A DNA stretch of 59,084 nt from SAR202 cluster bacterium (GTDB taxonomy: Bacteria; Chloroflexota; Dehalococcoidia; Lucifugimonadales; Lucifugimonadaceae). The DNA lies in the NCBI GenBank assembly GCA_008373165.1, contig RQOU01000066.1, forward strand, positions 1-59,084, read 5' to 3'. The position numbers were made by a program, and so were the translations under genes. The notes under the pieces are model-generated. The model saw only the letters and a program-made list of their open reading frames with translations. It ran no database searches and was not told the origin of the DNA. This document shows positions 35,424-44,767 of the stretch, one piece after another (positions within the stretch are counted from its first letter, which is position 1; every line of letters starts with the position of its first letter).

Positions 35424-36482
35424 TTAGCCTCCACCATTCGGAGTAGACAAGAATTTCAAAAGATCACTATCAGGATCGAGAATAACCGTTGTTTGAGAAT
35501 CCATGAACACCTTGTAAGCCTCAAGTGATCGACGGAAATCATAAAAATCCGGATCTTTCTCAAGGGACTTTGCCAAAATGGTTATCGCCTCTTGCTCTGC
35601 TTCACCTCTCAACAAAGCCGATCTACCCTGAGCAGTTTCCAAGATAATGTTTACCCGTCGATCAACTTCCGCACGTATTTCAGAATCTCGTTGCGTACCT
35701 TCAGCACGCAATCCACTTGCGATTCTTTCACGCTCAGCCTCCATACGCGCAAACACACTAGTCTCTATATCTGGAGGGAAGTCAGCACGTTTTATCCTAA
35801 CGTCGATAATCTCTATGCCCAAAGCCTCTCGAACGCTCGCTTTATAAGTGATGCCGTAGCCATCAAGTTCAACAGGATTTTCACTAGTCTCAAGTAGTGC
35901 TATCTCATTTGGTGTAGCTGACCGTGCGGGAATCGAATCTGTAGTGTCTTCATCAATCTTCACACTAACGGCCGGATGATTAAGTGCACCATAATCCCTG
36001 AACAACTCGTTTCTGGAAACTTCAATGGTGTTACTTTCACGAGTCACGCGATTCATAATGTCCTCGCGAGTTTCAGATATAACTTCTGTCTGAAGATCTC
36101 GTGCAACTTCCTGTCGAAGCTGTGCATTTACTATGTCACCCACCCGAGCATCTGCACCCGTCTCGTTTCTGAGATTTTTGTAAAAAACCAAAGGATTAAC
36201 AATCTTGTACCTGGCGTAAGAGTCAATCAGAAGGTTTCTCTTGTCTTTGGTCAAAATTGATGCGGGTGCAACGTCCACACGCAGCAATCGCTTATCGAAT
36301 TTGGTCACCTGCTCAGCAAAAGGTGTCTTAACCTGCAAGCCTGGAAGTTTATGTGATCGCTTATACTCACCAAATCTGGTGACGATAGCAACTTGAGTTT
36401 CATCCACGACAAACAACGTTTGTGGAATAATCACAACCGCAGCGATAATTATTACGATAAGTGGAATCGCGAGTTTTCCCAT
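35424..36482 (-). CDS. hflC: HflC, SPFH-domain subunit of the membrane HflKC complex
   Basis: A 352-residue protein with one N-terminal membrane segment (about 5-22, IPLIVIIIAAVVIIPQ) and an SPFH/band-7 domain (VDETQVAIVTRFGEYKR). The long helical region ERIASGLRAEGTQRDSEIRAEVDRR is typical of the HflC coiled coil that lets it assemble with HflK into a large cage around FtsH, moderating its protease activity. The start ATG overlaps the hflK stop by one base (TAATG), so translation is coupled. A strong terminator follows. Confidence 0.92.
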   Translation of the reverse strand: MGKLAIPLIVIIIAAVVIIPQTLFVVDETQVAIVTRFGEYKRSHKLPGLQVKTPFAEQVTKFDKRLLRVDVAPASILTKDKRNLLIDSYARYKIVNPLVFYKNLRNETGADARVGDIVNAQLRQEVARDLQTEVISETREDIMNRVTRESNTIEVSRNELFRDYGALNHPAVSVKIDEDTTDSIPARSATPNEIALLETSENPVELDGYGITYKASVREALGIEIIDVRIKRADFPPDIETSVFARMEAERERIASGLRAEGTQRDSEIRAEVDRRVNIILETAQGRSALLRGEAEQEAITILAKSLEKDPDFYDFRRSLEAYKVFMDSQTTVILDPDSDLLKFLSTPNGGG

Positions 36483-37609
36483 TATTGCTGACCCCCTGAT
36501 CCAGTAGTAGTTCCAGTACCCGAAACAGCTCCATCAAGAGGTAAGAACGGCAATACCGATGAATCGGACAAAATAAACTTTTTGATGCCAGGCAATACTT
36601 CTTCCATTGCCTCTAAATAAAGACGCTTACGTGTTATATCTGGAGACTCCAAATAACCCGTTAATATTGCCTCAAAACCATCCGCTTCACCCTGCGCTCG
36701 TGCGATACGTCCTTGTTTAAATCCTTCTGCAGATTCAGTAATTTTCGCAGCATCACCTGTCGCTTTAGGAATCTCTGCCGCTTGATAAGCCTCAGCAAGA
36801 TTGATTAACCGATCCTTATCTTCACGTGCCCGAACAACATCTTCGAAAGCCGACTGTACTTCTAGAGGAGGATTAACGTTTTGCAACAAAACCTGCAAGA
36901 CATCGATCCCTGTATTGTAATTCGCAGATAACTCACGCATTTTGAGAAGAACTTCTGTCTGAACTTGTTCTTTTTCCGTAGTCAGCACATCATCAATGTT
37001 TCTAGCCCCAACTACCTGACGCAATGCAGTCTCTGCCATATCTCGCAGTGTTCTACCTTCCGGATTTCCCGGAGCAACTCCTCGATCAGCATCACCAGGA
37101 TCATCCACTTCGAACAAGAAATTCCTCAAATCCGATATACGATACTGAACGACCGCCTGGACATCGACGATATTTTCATCACCGGTGATCATCAGAGATT
37201 CATTCGTAACCGACTGAGCCACTGTAAATCCATCAGCACCAGACCGGAATCCGAGCTCCATACGGCGCGTTGTAGTAACAGCTACAACGTCTCTCTTGCC
37301 TACCGGACCAGGATAGTGCCAATGCAAACCCCCGGTTGTGGTGCCTGTGTATTTACCAAAGGTTCGAAGCACAGCCTCTTGATCGGGCCCAACGGTATAG
37401 AAACCCGTTGCAGACCAGACAATCGCAACTACTATCAGAACTGCCAGAATCAAACCAAACGATCCCGAGCCACCTAATCCTGGGATTTTTGGCATCGAGT
37501 TCCGTAGCCGCTCTATAACTTCGTCGAGCGTAATCTGAGCTTCTTCCTGTTGCGGCGGTCTGTACATCTTATTGTCAGCAACCTGTGCATCATCGGTTCT
37601 CGGAACCAT
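36482..37609 (-). CDS. hflK: HflK, SPFH-domain subunit of the membrane HflKC complex
   Basis: About 375 residues from ATG 37609; a TTG five codons earlier is less likely because GAGGAG, a Shine-Dalgarno, lies between. An N-terminal cytoplasmic part is followed by a membrane helix (FGLILAVLIVVAIVWSATGF) and an SPFH domain (VGPDQEAVLRTFGKYTGTT, the HflK hallmark). The coiled-coil AAEIPKATGDAAKIT is present and the C-terminus is Gly/Thr-rich. It forms a heteromeric complex with HflC. The gene order hflK-hflC is the usual one. The upstream gap of about 225 bases separates it from the HExxH protein. Confidence 0.92.
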   Translation of the reverse strand: MVPRTDDAQVADNKMYRPPQQEEAQITLDEVIERLRNSMPKIPGLGGSGSFGLILAVLIVVAIVWSATGFYTVGPDQEAVLRTFGKYTGTTTGGLHWHYPGPVGKRDVVAVTTTRRMELGFRSGADGFTVAQSVTNESLMITGDENIVDVQAVVQYRISDLRNFLFEVDDPGDADRGVAPGNPEGRTLRDMAETALRQVVGARNIDDVLTTEKEQVQTEVLLKMRELSANYNTGIDVLQVLLQNVNPPLEVQSAFEDVVRAREDKDRLINLAEAYQAAEIPKATGDAAKITESAEGFKQGRIARAQGEADGFEAILTGYLESPDITRKRLYLEAMEEVLPGIKKFILSDSSVLPFLPLDGAVSGTGTTTGSGGQQ

Positions 37610-37833
37610 CAAATCTCCTCGCAAGGGTTGAATCTATAACGGATGGGTAATCGCGCATGGGAGCAATCACACACCAAATACGATCTTATATTCAATCATC
37701 CCAGTCATTCCTAACTGAAACAAGCCGAGGCAAGATTAACATCGACTCATTCAAGTATAACGATGGCAAAAGATATCTTCATAAGTTTTCCAACGTTAAA
37801 TTTCACGCAATTTATTTAACTTAAGTAGCAAAT

Positions 37834-39126
37834 CTAAGATTTGTGTTCCAATTCCACACCTCTATCAACTAACAATTGTTCGAATTGCTCGTATGTTTTT
37901 AGTCCCCTGAGCATTTTTACTAATTCTCCAACCGTATCCACCTGTTCTCGCAAATCCCATATGTAACGAGCTATTGGGCTAGCGGAAGACGGACTCTCTC
38001 CATAAGTGCCATGAAAAGCAAAATATGCTTGATTTATCTTGCGAATAGAATAGCCATGATCTAACAGTTGAGTACGACGTGTTTCCATATATGCTTCAGC
38101 CTCTTTAATAAGACCAGTAAGCAGTAAATTATCAGTACGGTCTCGCGTCTCACTCATAAACTGATTGAAACTGAATTGATCGAGATTATCCTTTTCCTCA
38201 AAGTCTTTACCCGAATTCCAATTTTTAGATGCTGTTTCAGGTCTAACAGGTGCCACGTATGGTTGATCCATGATCTTTGCATAAACCCTCTGACCAATTT
38301 CACGTCCAAATAGGTCAGACACTGTTTCATTCACCGAACGCATTTGACCATCACTGAAATATGACCGGCCAAGCGGATAAAAAATCAGGTACCCGTGAAG
38401 CCACTCATGAGAGGCAATATTCATCAGTCGCTGTAAGTCAACCATGGGAACAACACTAGGGAAACTCGCGAATCCACCAGTTTGAATAATGAGGGCAGAA
38501 ACACCGTGCAACTCAGCGAGTTCACGCTCGATCCTTAAAGTCTCTTCGACTGAAATATCTGGATCAATCAAAATTCCTTCTACTCGTCGAATTTCATCTC
38601 TTGGGGATGTCACAAGCAGTTTCGGGGGACTGTCGATACGAAAATCAACTGGTGGCCACACAAAAGATCCAACCAAACCTACGTCATCTGTCCTTACAAT
38701 TTCAGAAATAGTCTGTTCAAGATATTCCTCAAGCCCGTCACGTATCTCATCCCGCTCTATGACTAACTGATCGACTTTGCGCTGAGTGTCATTGAGAAGC
38801 TGAATATCAGGATCAATCGCGGAAGCGATATTATCCAGTAAATCATCAGCCAAACGATACTCTTCCACTAGACTGATATAACGATCCAAAGATGCCCGAC
38901 GATCCGCTTCACTGGTCGGCGTCCATGGCAAGATAGTCCACAAGCGATGACTCCACTTGCCAAGGACATTTTCTAACTCCCAGGAAACCAAGCGATACTC
39001 ATGCCCAAGAGACGCAAATTTTGCAACGGTGCCAGTCCTATTATCACCAACTGGAATTAACCATATGACAAAGAGGACGGCCATTAACATGACGATGAAA
39101 ATCCATTTTAATGGTCGCCTGCTCAT
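37834..39126 (-). CDS. Membrane-anchored HExxH putative metallopeptidase
   Basis: A 430-residue protein, not closely recognisable as a named family. A single hydrophobic segment at 7-25 (KWIFIVMLMAVLFVIWLIP) anchors it, and the rest is predicted to lie outside the cytoplasm. The zinc motif is HEWLH (His240, Glu241, His244) with a downstream glutamate, Glu267, in NETVSDLFGREIG, a gluzincin-like arrangement. A helical coiled region (about 100-145) precedes it. It lies between the small hypothetical protein and hflK on the same strand, suggesting membrane-protein quality control; this is inference. An M48/M90-like or aminopeptidase relation is possible. Confidence 0.72.
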   Translation of the reverse strand: MSRRPLKWIFIVMLMAVLFVIWLIPVGDNRTGTVAKFASLGHEYRLVSWELENVLGKWSHRLWTILPWTPTSEADRRASLDRYISLVEEYRLADDLLDNIASAIDPDIQLLNDTQRKVDQLVIERDEIRDGLEEYLEQTISEIVRTDDVGLVGSFVWPPVDFRIDSPPKLLVTSPRDEIRRVEGILIDPDISVEETLRIERELAELHGVSALIIQTGGFASFPSVVPMVDLQRLMNIASHEWLHGYLIFYPLGRSYFSDGQMRSVNETVSDLFGREIGQRVYAKIMDQPYVAPVRPETASKNWNSGKDFEEKDNLDQFSFNQFMSETRDRTDNLLLTGLIKEAEAYMETRRTQLLDHGYSIRKINQAYFAFHGTYGESPSSASPIARYIWDLREQVDTVGELVKMLRGLKTYEQFEQLLVDRGVELEHKS

Positions 39127-39141
39127 GATTATGACAATGCT

Positions 39142-39582
39142 TTAACTTGTCGAACGAGCCCACAGCGTTTCGTATTGGTCTCCGATTATCAACTGAGCCA
39201 ACTCCTTACGCTCCATACGCACCAGCTCATCAAAAGCCTTATCTGCGGCTTCCAAAGCTTCTGCGTAGCCAGATTCCTCGATACGGTCGATGATTTTGTT
39301 CCACAAGCCAGAAGATTGCATCGCTTCTACATATCCGACCCATGGGACCGCAACGATATCTTGAGGACGAGGCAGGCCAGGACGCATTCTCTTGATTGAC
39401 CGCAGTCTGTCAGCAATAGACCTGGCCATAGGAACGACTCGTACGAGTGGCGGGTCCGATTCTTGAATACGCACATCGATCACTACCGAGTGACCAAATT
39501 TCGGAAAAAAAACAGCCATCACTTCAGCATTCTCAATAAATTTGAAAACACCGCTTACCCCGCTACCATAACCAAAATCCAA
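39142..39582 (-). CDS. Hypothetical protein, 146 residues
   Basis: No family recognised. No signal peptide or membrane segment is seen. The first half is beta-rich (VMAVFFPKFGHSVVIDVRI) and the second half is helical and charged (ALEAADKAFDELVRMERKELAQL). It begins 46 bases after etfA and ends 15 bases before the HExxH protein, both on the same strand, so it is very likely co-transcribed with them. Conservation of this gene order in other genomes would show whether it is a partner of either. Confidence 0.7.
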   Translation of the reverse strand: MDFGYGSGVSGVFKFIENAEVMAVFFPKFGHSVVIDVRIQESDPPLVRVVPMARSIADRLRSIKRMRPGLPRPQDIVAVPWVGYVEAMQSSGLWNKIIDRIEESGYAEALEAADKAFDELVRMERKELAQLIIGDQYETLWARSTS

Positions 39583-39628
39583 TTTCTGTCCTTTTCAAAT
39601 TAAAAGTGTTATCTAGCTTACGACGTGA

Positions 39629-40585
39629 CTAGGATTTAATATCCCTCACAGCGGATAAAAATGCAGGCAATACTTTCTCCCAATCTCCAACTACACCATA
39701 CCTGGCTTCTTTGAAGATATTCGAATCAGCATCTTTGTTAATGGCTACAATCGCACGAGAACTAGAACAGCCTGCCATATGTTGGCTAGCACCTGAAATT
39801 CCAACCGCAATGTATAAATCTGGAGTTACCGATTTACCGGTTAACCCAACCTGATATGCATGATCAATCCAGCCAGCATCGCATGCAGCTCGAGAGGCGC
39901 CGACAGCACCCTCCAAAACATTCGCCAAGTCGTGAAGAACACTGAATGGTTCAGGGCCACCCAAACCGCGACCACCACTGACAATGACGTTTGCGTCTTC
40001 CAATCGCACACCTTCCCGTGATTCCTCAATAGTGTCCAACACGGAAGCCCTTTGATCCACAGTGACATCAGAAATGAATTCTTCTACAGAAGGATTTCCG
40101 GTTTCAGTACTAGCAGAAAAAGAACCAGGCCTCAGTGTAATAACAGACTGTGTTGTAGCCACTTCAAAATCCGCTAACGCACTACCCCCAAAAACAGGAC
40201 GAGTTACCACTATGGAACCATCGACATTTGAAATTTCCATACAGTCGGATGCGAAGACTACGCCTAAACGAAAGGCCACACGCGGTGCAACCAAAGAACC
40301 AAAATCCGATTTATTAAACAGAACTACATCCGGATGAACACGATTAATAATCTGGAAAATATCAGTGGTCGCCTGCTCGTAGATTCCAATATCGCTTTCA
40401 TCTACTTTGGGAATGCCTAGTACTAGACCGACCGGCAATGATGATACTGACGGAGGCAAATCGCCAACTATAACCACGGTTATTTCCGGATCAGTAAGTC
40501 TATTGGCTGCCGTGATCGCCTGTAGGGCAGGTTGTCCTAATGATCCACTGTCGTCACATTCTCCAACCAAAAGTACAGATGTCAC
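39629..40585 (-). CDS. etfA: Electron transfer flavoprotein alpha subunit
   Basis: A 318-residue EtfA. The FAD-binding C-terminal domain has [43 protein letters not shown] and the terminal [17 protein letters not shown], all family signatures. It accepts electrons from acyl-CoA dehydrogenases, two of which are in this window, and passes them on to an ETF-quinone oxidoreductase. The start is GTG and overlaps the etfB stop by one base (TAGTG), implying coupled translation. Confidence 0.95.
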   Translation of the reverse strand: MTSVLLVGECDDSGSLGQPALQAITAANRLTDPEITVVIVGDLPPSVSSLPVGLVLGIPKVDESDIGIYEQATTDIFQIINRVHPDVVLFNKSDFGSLVAPRVAFRLGVVFASDCMEISNVDGSIVVTRPVFGGSALADFEVATTQSVITLRPGSFSASTETGNPSVEEFISDVTVDQRASVLDTIEESREGVRLEDANVIVSGGRGLGGPEPFSVLHDLANVLEGAVGASRAACDAGWIDHAYQVGLTGKSVTPDLYIAVGISGASQHMAGCSSSRAIVAINKDADSNIFKEARYGVVGDWEKVLPAFLSAVRDIKS

Positions 40586-41385
40586 TAGATTAATTTCTCC
40601 TCATGAAGACGTAATGCGAGTTTTTTGCCTGAGTCCGCTTCGTCTTCTCCTTCGATCAATTGGACTTCTCGATTAGATTCTGGAATGTATAACTTTTTAA
40701 TTTCAAGTTTCGGAATAATGTCAGTGTCTGAAAGTCCGACATCTTCCAGAGTAAATATTTCCGCTTGTTTACGACTCGCTTGCATTATGCCGCGTAAGTT
40801 AGGGTATCTAGGTTCACCGAGTTCGTTAGTGACGGTTAAAACCAACGGGCAACGAGCGGATATCACCTGGTAACCGTCCGGAATAACCCGTTGAAGTGTC
40901 ACCAAATCGTCATCCAATTCCAATTTCTGAATCAGTGATACCAATGGAAGGCCAAGCACTTCTGCCAGACCGATAATCACGTGAGCCTGATCCCAATCGG
41001 AGGCCTGTCTACCTCCAAGAATCAAATCAAAAGGACCATCTTTAGCTATCGCCGCAGACAGTACTTTGACAGTTGCAGCAGAATCAATTTGGCTAAGCAA
41101 GGGATCATCCACCAAAACTAGACGATCCGCACCCATCGCCAATGGCTTCTTCATAGCGTCCATAGCGAATTCGCTTCCGACGGAAAGAACCGTTATCTCA
41201 ATATCTAAACCTGAATCGCGCAGACGCAAAGCTGCCTCAACCGCATTTAGATCAAATCCGTTAACTACAGGCGGCACTCCATTTGGTGGAATAACACTAT
41301 TAGTAGATTCATCAACCTTAAACTGCGAAGGTGGAACTTCCGGATCCGGAACTTGTTTTGCCAAAACTACAATACGAAAGACCAA
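40585..41385 (-). CDS. etfB: Electron transfer flavoprotein beta subunit
   Basis: A 266-residue EtfB. The N-terminus is IVVLAKQVPDPEVPPSQF, and the AMP-binding segment GADRLVLVDDPLL and GGRQASDWDQAHV follow; these are family-specific. EtfB and EtfA form a heterodimer carrying FAD. It is the first gene of the minus-strand run etfB-etfA-hypothetical-HExxH protein-hflK-hflC and is divergent from rsmG across a 230-base gap in which I see no clear regulatory motif. Confidence 0.95.
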   Translation of the reverse strand: MVFRIVVLAKQVPDPEVPPSQFKVDESTNSVIPPNGVPPVVNGFDLNAVEAALRLRDSGLDIEITVLSVGSEFAMDAMKKPLAMGADRLVLVDDPLLSQIDSAATVKVLSAAIAKDGPFDLILGGRQASDWDQAHVIIGLAEVLGLPLVSLIQKLELDDDLVTLQRVIPDGYQVISARCPLVLTVTNELGEPRYPNLRGIMQASRKQAEIFTLEDVGLSDTDIIPKLEIKKLYIPESNREVQLIEGEDEADSGKKLALRLHEEKLI

Positions 41386-41615
41386 TTCAGTTTTCCAATT
41401 CTGTATGGACGATTACCTGCAAAACACCAATTACCGAAACAATACCGATACTGTTCAACAGGTCTGCTATCCAATTACACCCTATAACATTACCGATCAA
41501 ATTCTATTTGCGCTTTCTCTTTTTCAGTAAAGCTAACCACACACATGTGCCTAAATAGACCAATTTCGAATATATACCTCAGCGTTAAATAAACAAGAAA
41601 GACCATCGTTAACAA

Positions 41616-42353
41616 GTGGATTTTCTAAGAGCAGCAGCACACAAACTTGGTGTCGATCTAGACGAGAACCAACAAGCTCAGTTCGAGCGTTACCGAGAAT
41701 TAATAGAACTACGCAGCAAACAATTTAACCTAACTGGATTAAAAACCTGGGAGAAAATACGTAACGAACTTTTTATACGATCTCTACGTGTACTCTCCCC
41801 AGCAGGCGGCAATGTACCGACGCCCGAATGGTTCACGGACAAACGAGCAATAGATATCGGAACCGGCGCCGGAATTCCAGGAATAGTATTGAAAATCGCC
41901 CTCCCTGAACTTCACATCACGTTGGTCGATTCAAATCAAAAGAAAACAAATTTCCTAACTGAAGTAGTCAACGCGCTCGAATTATCTAACACCAAGGTTA
42001 TAAACGGTCGCGCCGAAGAATTAGCCCAACAAAATGATCACCGCGAACAATATGATGTGGTCTTTGCTAGAGCCGTAGCACGACTGAATGAACTGGCAGA
42101 ACTGACGATCCCATTTGCAAACATCGGAGGGACCGTAATCCTGCCAAAAAGCCATGGATCCGAAGAGGAAGTTGAAGAAGCTGCAGCTGCAGCGGAAATA
42201 TTAGGAGCAGCGCCTGCAATCACAATTCCGGTTAACAAACCCGGTAATTCGCCACCAGACGATATGGTCTATTGGATGAAAATCTCTTCGACTCCAGATA
42301 AATTTCCAAGAAGTAATGGCATTCCACACCAATCTCCTATTAAATCTCGATAA
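41616..42353 (+). CDS. rsmG: 16S rRNA m7G527 methyltransferase
   Basis: A 245-residue RsmG/GidB. The SAM-binding motif I is IDIGTGAGIPGIVLKIALP, followed by the acidic end VDSNQKKTNFL, and FARAVARLNELAELTIPF is the conserved arginine-containing region. It methylates N7 of G527 in 16S rRNA; loss gives low-level streptomycin resistance in other bacteria. The start is GTG 41616. The C-terminus is about 25 residues longer than E. coli RsmG and rich in Pro/Ser. Only 58 bases separate it from the flippase-like gene, so the two may be co-transcribed. Confidence 0.94.
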   Translation: MDFLRAAAHKLGVDLDENQQAQFERYRELIELRSKQFNLTGLKTWEKIRNELFIRSLRVLSPAGGNVPTPEWFTDKRAIDIGTGAGIPGIVLKIALPELHITLVDSNQKKTNFLTEVVNALELSNTKVINGRAEELAQQNDHREQYDVVFARAVARLNELAELTIPFANIGGTVILPKSHGSEEEVEEAAAAAEILGAAPAITIPVNKPGNSPPDDMVYWMKISSTPDKFPRSNGIPHQSPIKSR

Positions 42354-42411
42354 GATCAAAGCGCTTGATCATGCGCCCGCTTCACTTGAACAAAACTACA
42401 TAAAGTATTAA

Positions 42412-43494
42412 ATGACGAAGCCAGCAATCGAAAATACAGATCAACATGACACCAAATCCGAATCGGTCATCCCAGATGTCACGACCTTACGCCAACGTGT
42501 CCTTTCCTTACCCACATTAATCACAATCATCATTGGTGCAACATTACTAGGGTTCGCACTATGGCGTATTTTCGATTTTGACTGGGATGAAGTTTGGTCA
42601 AACATTAAAGGCGTTAATGTATCCAAATACCTCCTAGCATTAGCTCTCTACTACGTGAGTTTCTGGTTTCGTGGTTTACGCTGGAAATCCTTGGCAAAAA
42701 CTGCAAACATCGGCGGAAATCAGGGCGGTAACGTCCCAGGAACCACTACGCTGGCAGGAATAATCCTCATGGGCTGGTTCGCCAACTCTGTCGCATTCTT
42801 CCGACTCGGAGATGCCTATAGAGGATGGTCGCTGGCGAAGGAAACCAACAGTGCATTCCCTTCATGTCTAGGAACAGTAGTAGCAGAACGAGTTCAAGAT
42901 ATGGTCGCAGTGCTAATTCTGGTTCTAATAGGTGCAATTTGGATCACTATAGAAGGGGATTCCAAAGTACCAGGGTGGGTCGTTATAGCAGCCTTTCTAC
43001 TGGTTGGGATACTAACTATCGGAATCATAATGTTGCGCGTTACAGGCGAAGGGCTTGCCAGGCGGTTACCGAACAAGTTCGAAACGTCATATATGAATTT
43101 CCGCCATGGCACACTCAACAGTTTCTCTGGTCGAGGCATCCCACCCCAACTAATGCTCGGCATTATTGGTTGGATATTAGAAATATCTCGCTTTTATTTC
43201 GTCGCTGATGCTATGGGGATAGAAATTTCATTCGGTATCGTAATGTTCGCCGCCCTAGCCAACGCCATGCTCACAACCATCCCGACTCCCGGAGGATTCG
43301 GATTTGTAGAAGGTGGATTAACAGGGCTACTTATACTTTTTGGCCGTACCGATACAGAGGCAATAAGTCTCGTTGCAGTTGACAGGACGATTAGTTGGCT
43401 GAGCGTCGTACTTTTCGGCGGAATATTATTTGTAGTGTGGCACGCAGTAAAAGTTAAAAAAGCCTCAACAGAATTACCGGCATCAAACAATTAA
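42412..43494 (+). CDS. Lysylphosphatidylglycerol synthase TM-region (UPF0104) membrane protein
   Basis: A 360-residue polytopic protein with about eight membrane segments. It has SFWFRGLRWKSLAKTA, FRLGDAYRGWSLAKE and FPSCLGTVVAERVQDMVAVLI, the family's conserved arginine/glycine blocks, then AALANAMLTTIPTPGGFGFVEGGLTGLL. This is the flippase-like domain of MprF-type proteins without the aminoacyltransferase domain, so lipid flipping or transport is likely and lysylation is not. It follows rsmG and precedes the SDR by 78 bases. Confidence 0.9.
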   Translation: MTKPAIENTDQHDTKSESVIPDVTTLRQRVLSLPTLITIIIGATLLGFALWRIFDFDWDEVWSNIKGVNVSKYLLALALYYVSFWFRGLRWKSLAKTANIGGNQGGNVPGTTTLAGIILMGWFANSVAFFRLGDAYRGWSLAKETNSAFPSCLGTVVAERVQDMVAVLILVLIGAIWITIEGDSKVPGWVVIAAFLLVGILTIGIIMLRVTGEGLARRLPNKFETSYMNFRHGTLNSFSGRGIPPQLMLGIIGWILEISRFYFVADAMGIEISFGIVMFAALANAMLTTIPTPGGFGFVEGGLTGLLILFGRTDTEAISLVAVDRTISWLSVVLFGGILFVVWHAVKVKKASTELPASNN

Positions 43495-43572
43495 CACCTA
43501 GCGCTGATTGAAAACTCCGCTAGTATCGTGAACGATAAAAAAACAGATTTACAAGCACAAAGGTTCATTCAA

Positions 43573-44418
43573 ATGATGAACAAGAAAAAAGTATTAGTAA
43601 CCGGGCTTAGTGGCCTCGTGGGAACAGCCCTTCGCAAAGATTTTGAAGAGCGCTATGAACTTTCATCGTTTTCGCGCTACGGCACGGATGGTATTGATAG
43701 CGCCCATAACTTCAAGGGCAATATCGCTGAGCTCGATACCATGGTTAAAGCGTTTGAAGGTCAACATACCGTTGTTCATTTAGCGGCTGATCGAAGCGCA
43801 AATGCTGATTGGGAATCCGCACTACGAAATAACTTCATCGGTGTTTACAACGTTTATGAAGCTGCTAAACGCACGGGTGTTAAGCGAGTAGTTTTCGGGA
43901 GTTCTCAACACGCTATAGGAGGCTATTATCAGGATGAACCTTACAAAACTATCCTCGAGGGAAACCTCGATCAGGTAAAACGCCCATACAAACTAATTGA
44001 TGAAACTGTCCCGATCCGACCTGACGGATATTATGGTGCCTCAAAGGCATACGCGGAAGGTCTTGGAAGTTATTACAGCGAATTCCACGGAATATCATCC
44101 ATCAATATACGGATCGGATGGACGATATCCAACGACGATCCCACTGTCGCTGGTGGCGGGCTGGCGATGTGGCTATCGCACAGAGACACAGCGCAAATAC
44201 ACGTAAAAGCAGTAGATGCACCAGATTCACTTATGTACACAGTTGTATTCGCTATGAGTAATAACTACTGGAATATATTTTCGCTAGATAAGGCACGCAA
44301 AGTTCTTGGATACGAACCGCAAGACGATGCAGGAAAAACATTAAATCTCGACCGTGAATTACCCGTAAGGGACAATACTGAATACAAACAACACGAAGAA
44401 GATCCAGATACTTACTAG
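43573..44418 (+). CDS. Uronate dehydrogenase-like NAD-dependent epimerase/dehydratase family SDR, copy 1
   Basis: About 281 residues from ATG 43573, preferred over GTG 43528 because AAAGG lies about ten bases before it and it starts at the first beta strand. The Rossmann motif is VTGLSGLVG, the active-site triad includes GSSQHAIGGYY and YYGASKAYAEG. Near the C-terminus MWLSHRDTAQI and WNIFSLDKARKVLGYEP align with the equivalent part of hexuronate (galacturonate) dehydrogenases, so oxidation of a uronate to an aldarolactone is the best guess. A related gene lies at 49702. Confidence 0.85.
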   Translation: MMNKKKVLVTGLSGLVGTALRKDFEERYELSSFSRYGTDGIDSAHNFKGNIAELDTMVKAFEGQHTVVHLAADRSANADWESALRNNFIGVYNVYEAAKRTGVKRVVFGSSQHAIGGYYQDEPYKTILEGNLDQVKRPYKLIDETVPIRPDGYYGASKAYAEGLGSYYSEFHGISSINIRIGWTISNDDPTVAGGGLAMWLSHRDTAQIHVKAVDAPDSLMYTVVFAMSNNYWNIFSLDKARKVLGYEPQDDAGKTLNLDRELPVRDNTEYKQHEEDPDTY

Positions 44419-44521
44419 CAAATGTAAATCGCACAAAATAAAAGGTGCATAAGCATTTCACTGTGCTACGATTTTTTAGTTGAGATCAACAAGTTTGCGA
44501 AGCACAGGTCTCACATAAATA

Positions 44522-44597
44522 GGGGCTGTAGCTCAATTGGGAGAGCGCTTCAATGGCATTGAAGAGGTAGAGGGTTCGAATCCCTCCAGCTCCACCA
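44522..44597 (+). tRNA. tRNA-Ala (anticodon GGC), CCA encoded
   Basis: All four arms fold perfectly: acceptor 44522-44528 with 44587-44593, including the G3-U70 pair that identifies alanine tRNA; D-stem GCTC/GAGC; anticodon stem 44548-44552 with 44560-44564; T-stem GAGGG/CCCTC with TTCGAAT loop. The anticodon is GGC at 44555-44557, reading GCC and GCU. The discriminator A is at 44594 and CCA at 44595-44597 is encoded. The gap between the flanking protein genes is about 350 bases; apart from this gene I see nothing convincing in it. Confidence 0.97.
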
Positions 44598-44767
44598 AAT
44601 ATTGCTTTGCGTGGCACTACTTCACAACAGCCTCGACTTTTCTTTTAACAAAGCAAAGATTAGCTCCATATATAGAGGTGATCTAGGTGTTAGTATCCCC
44701 ACCATTCAGCAAGAGTGAATAAAGCTAGATAGCATCATGACCTCAACACAAGTTGCAGAAAGAGCCC

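Noticed and set aside
37829-37843. Perfect 7-bp palindrome at the end of the HExxH gene
   Set aside because: It overlaps the stop codon, is AT-rich and has no T-run, so it is neither a credible terminator nor an operator.
44419-44521. Promoter of the tRNA-Ala gene
   Set aside because: TACGAT at 44467-44472 has a TG two bases before it but no -35 match at suitable spacing; evidence too weak.
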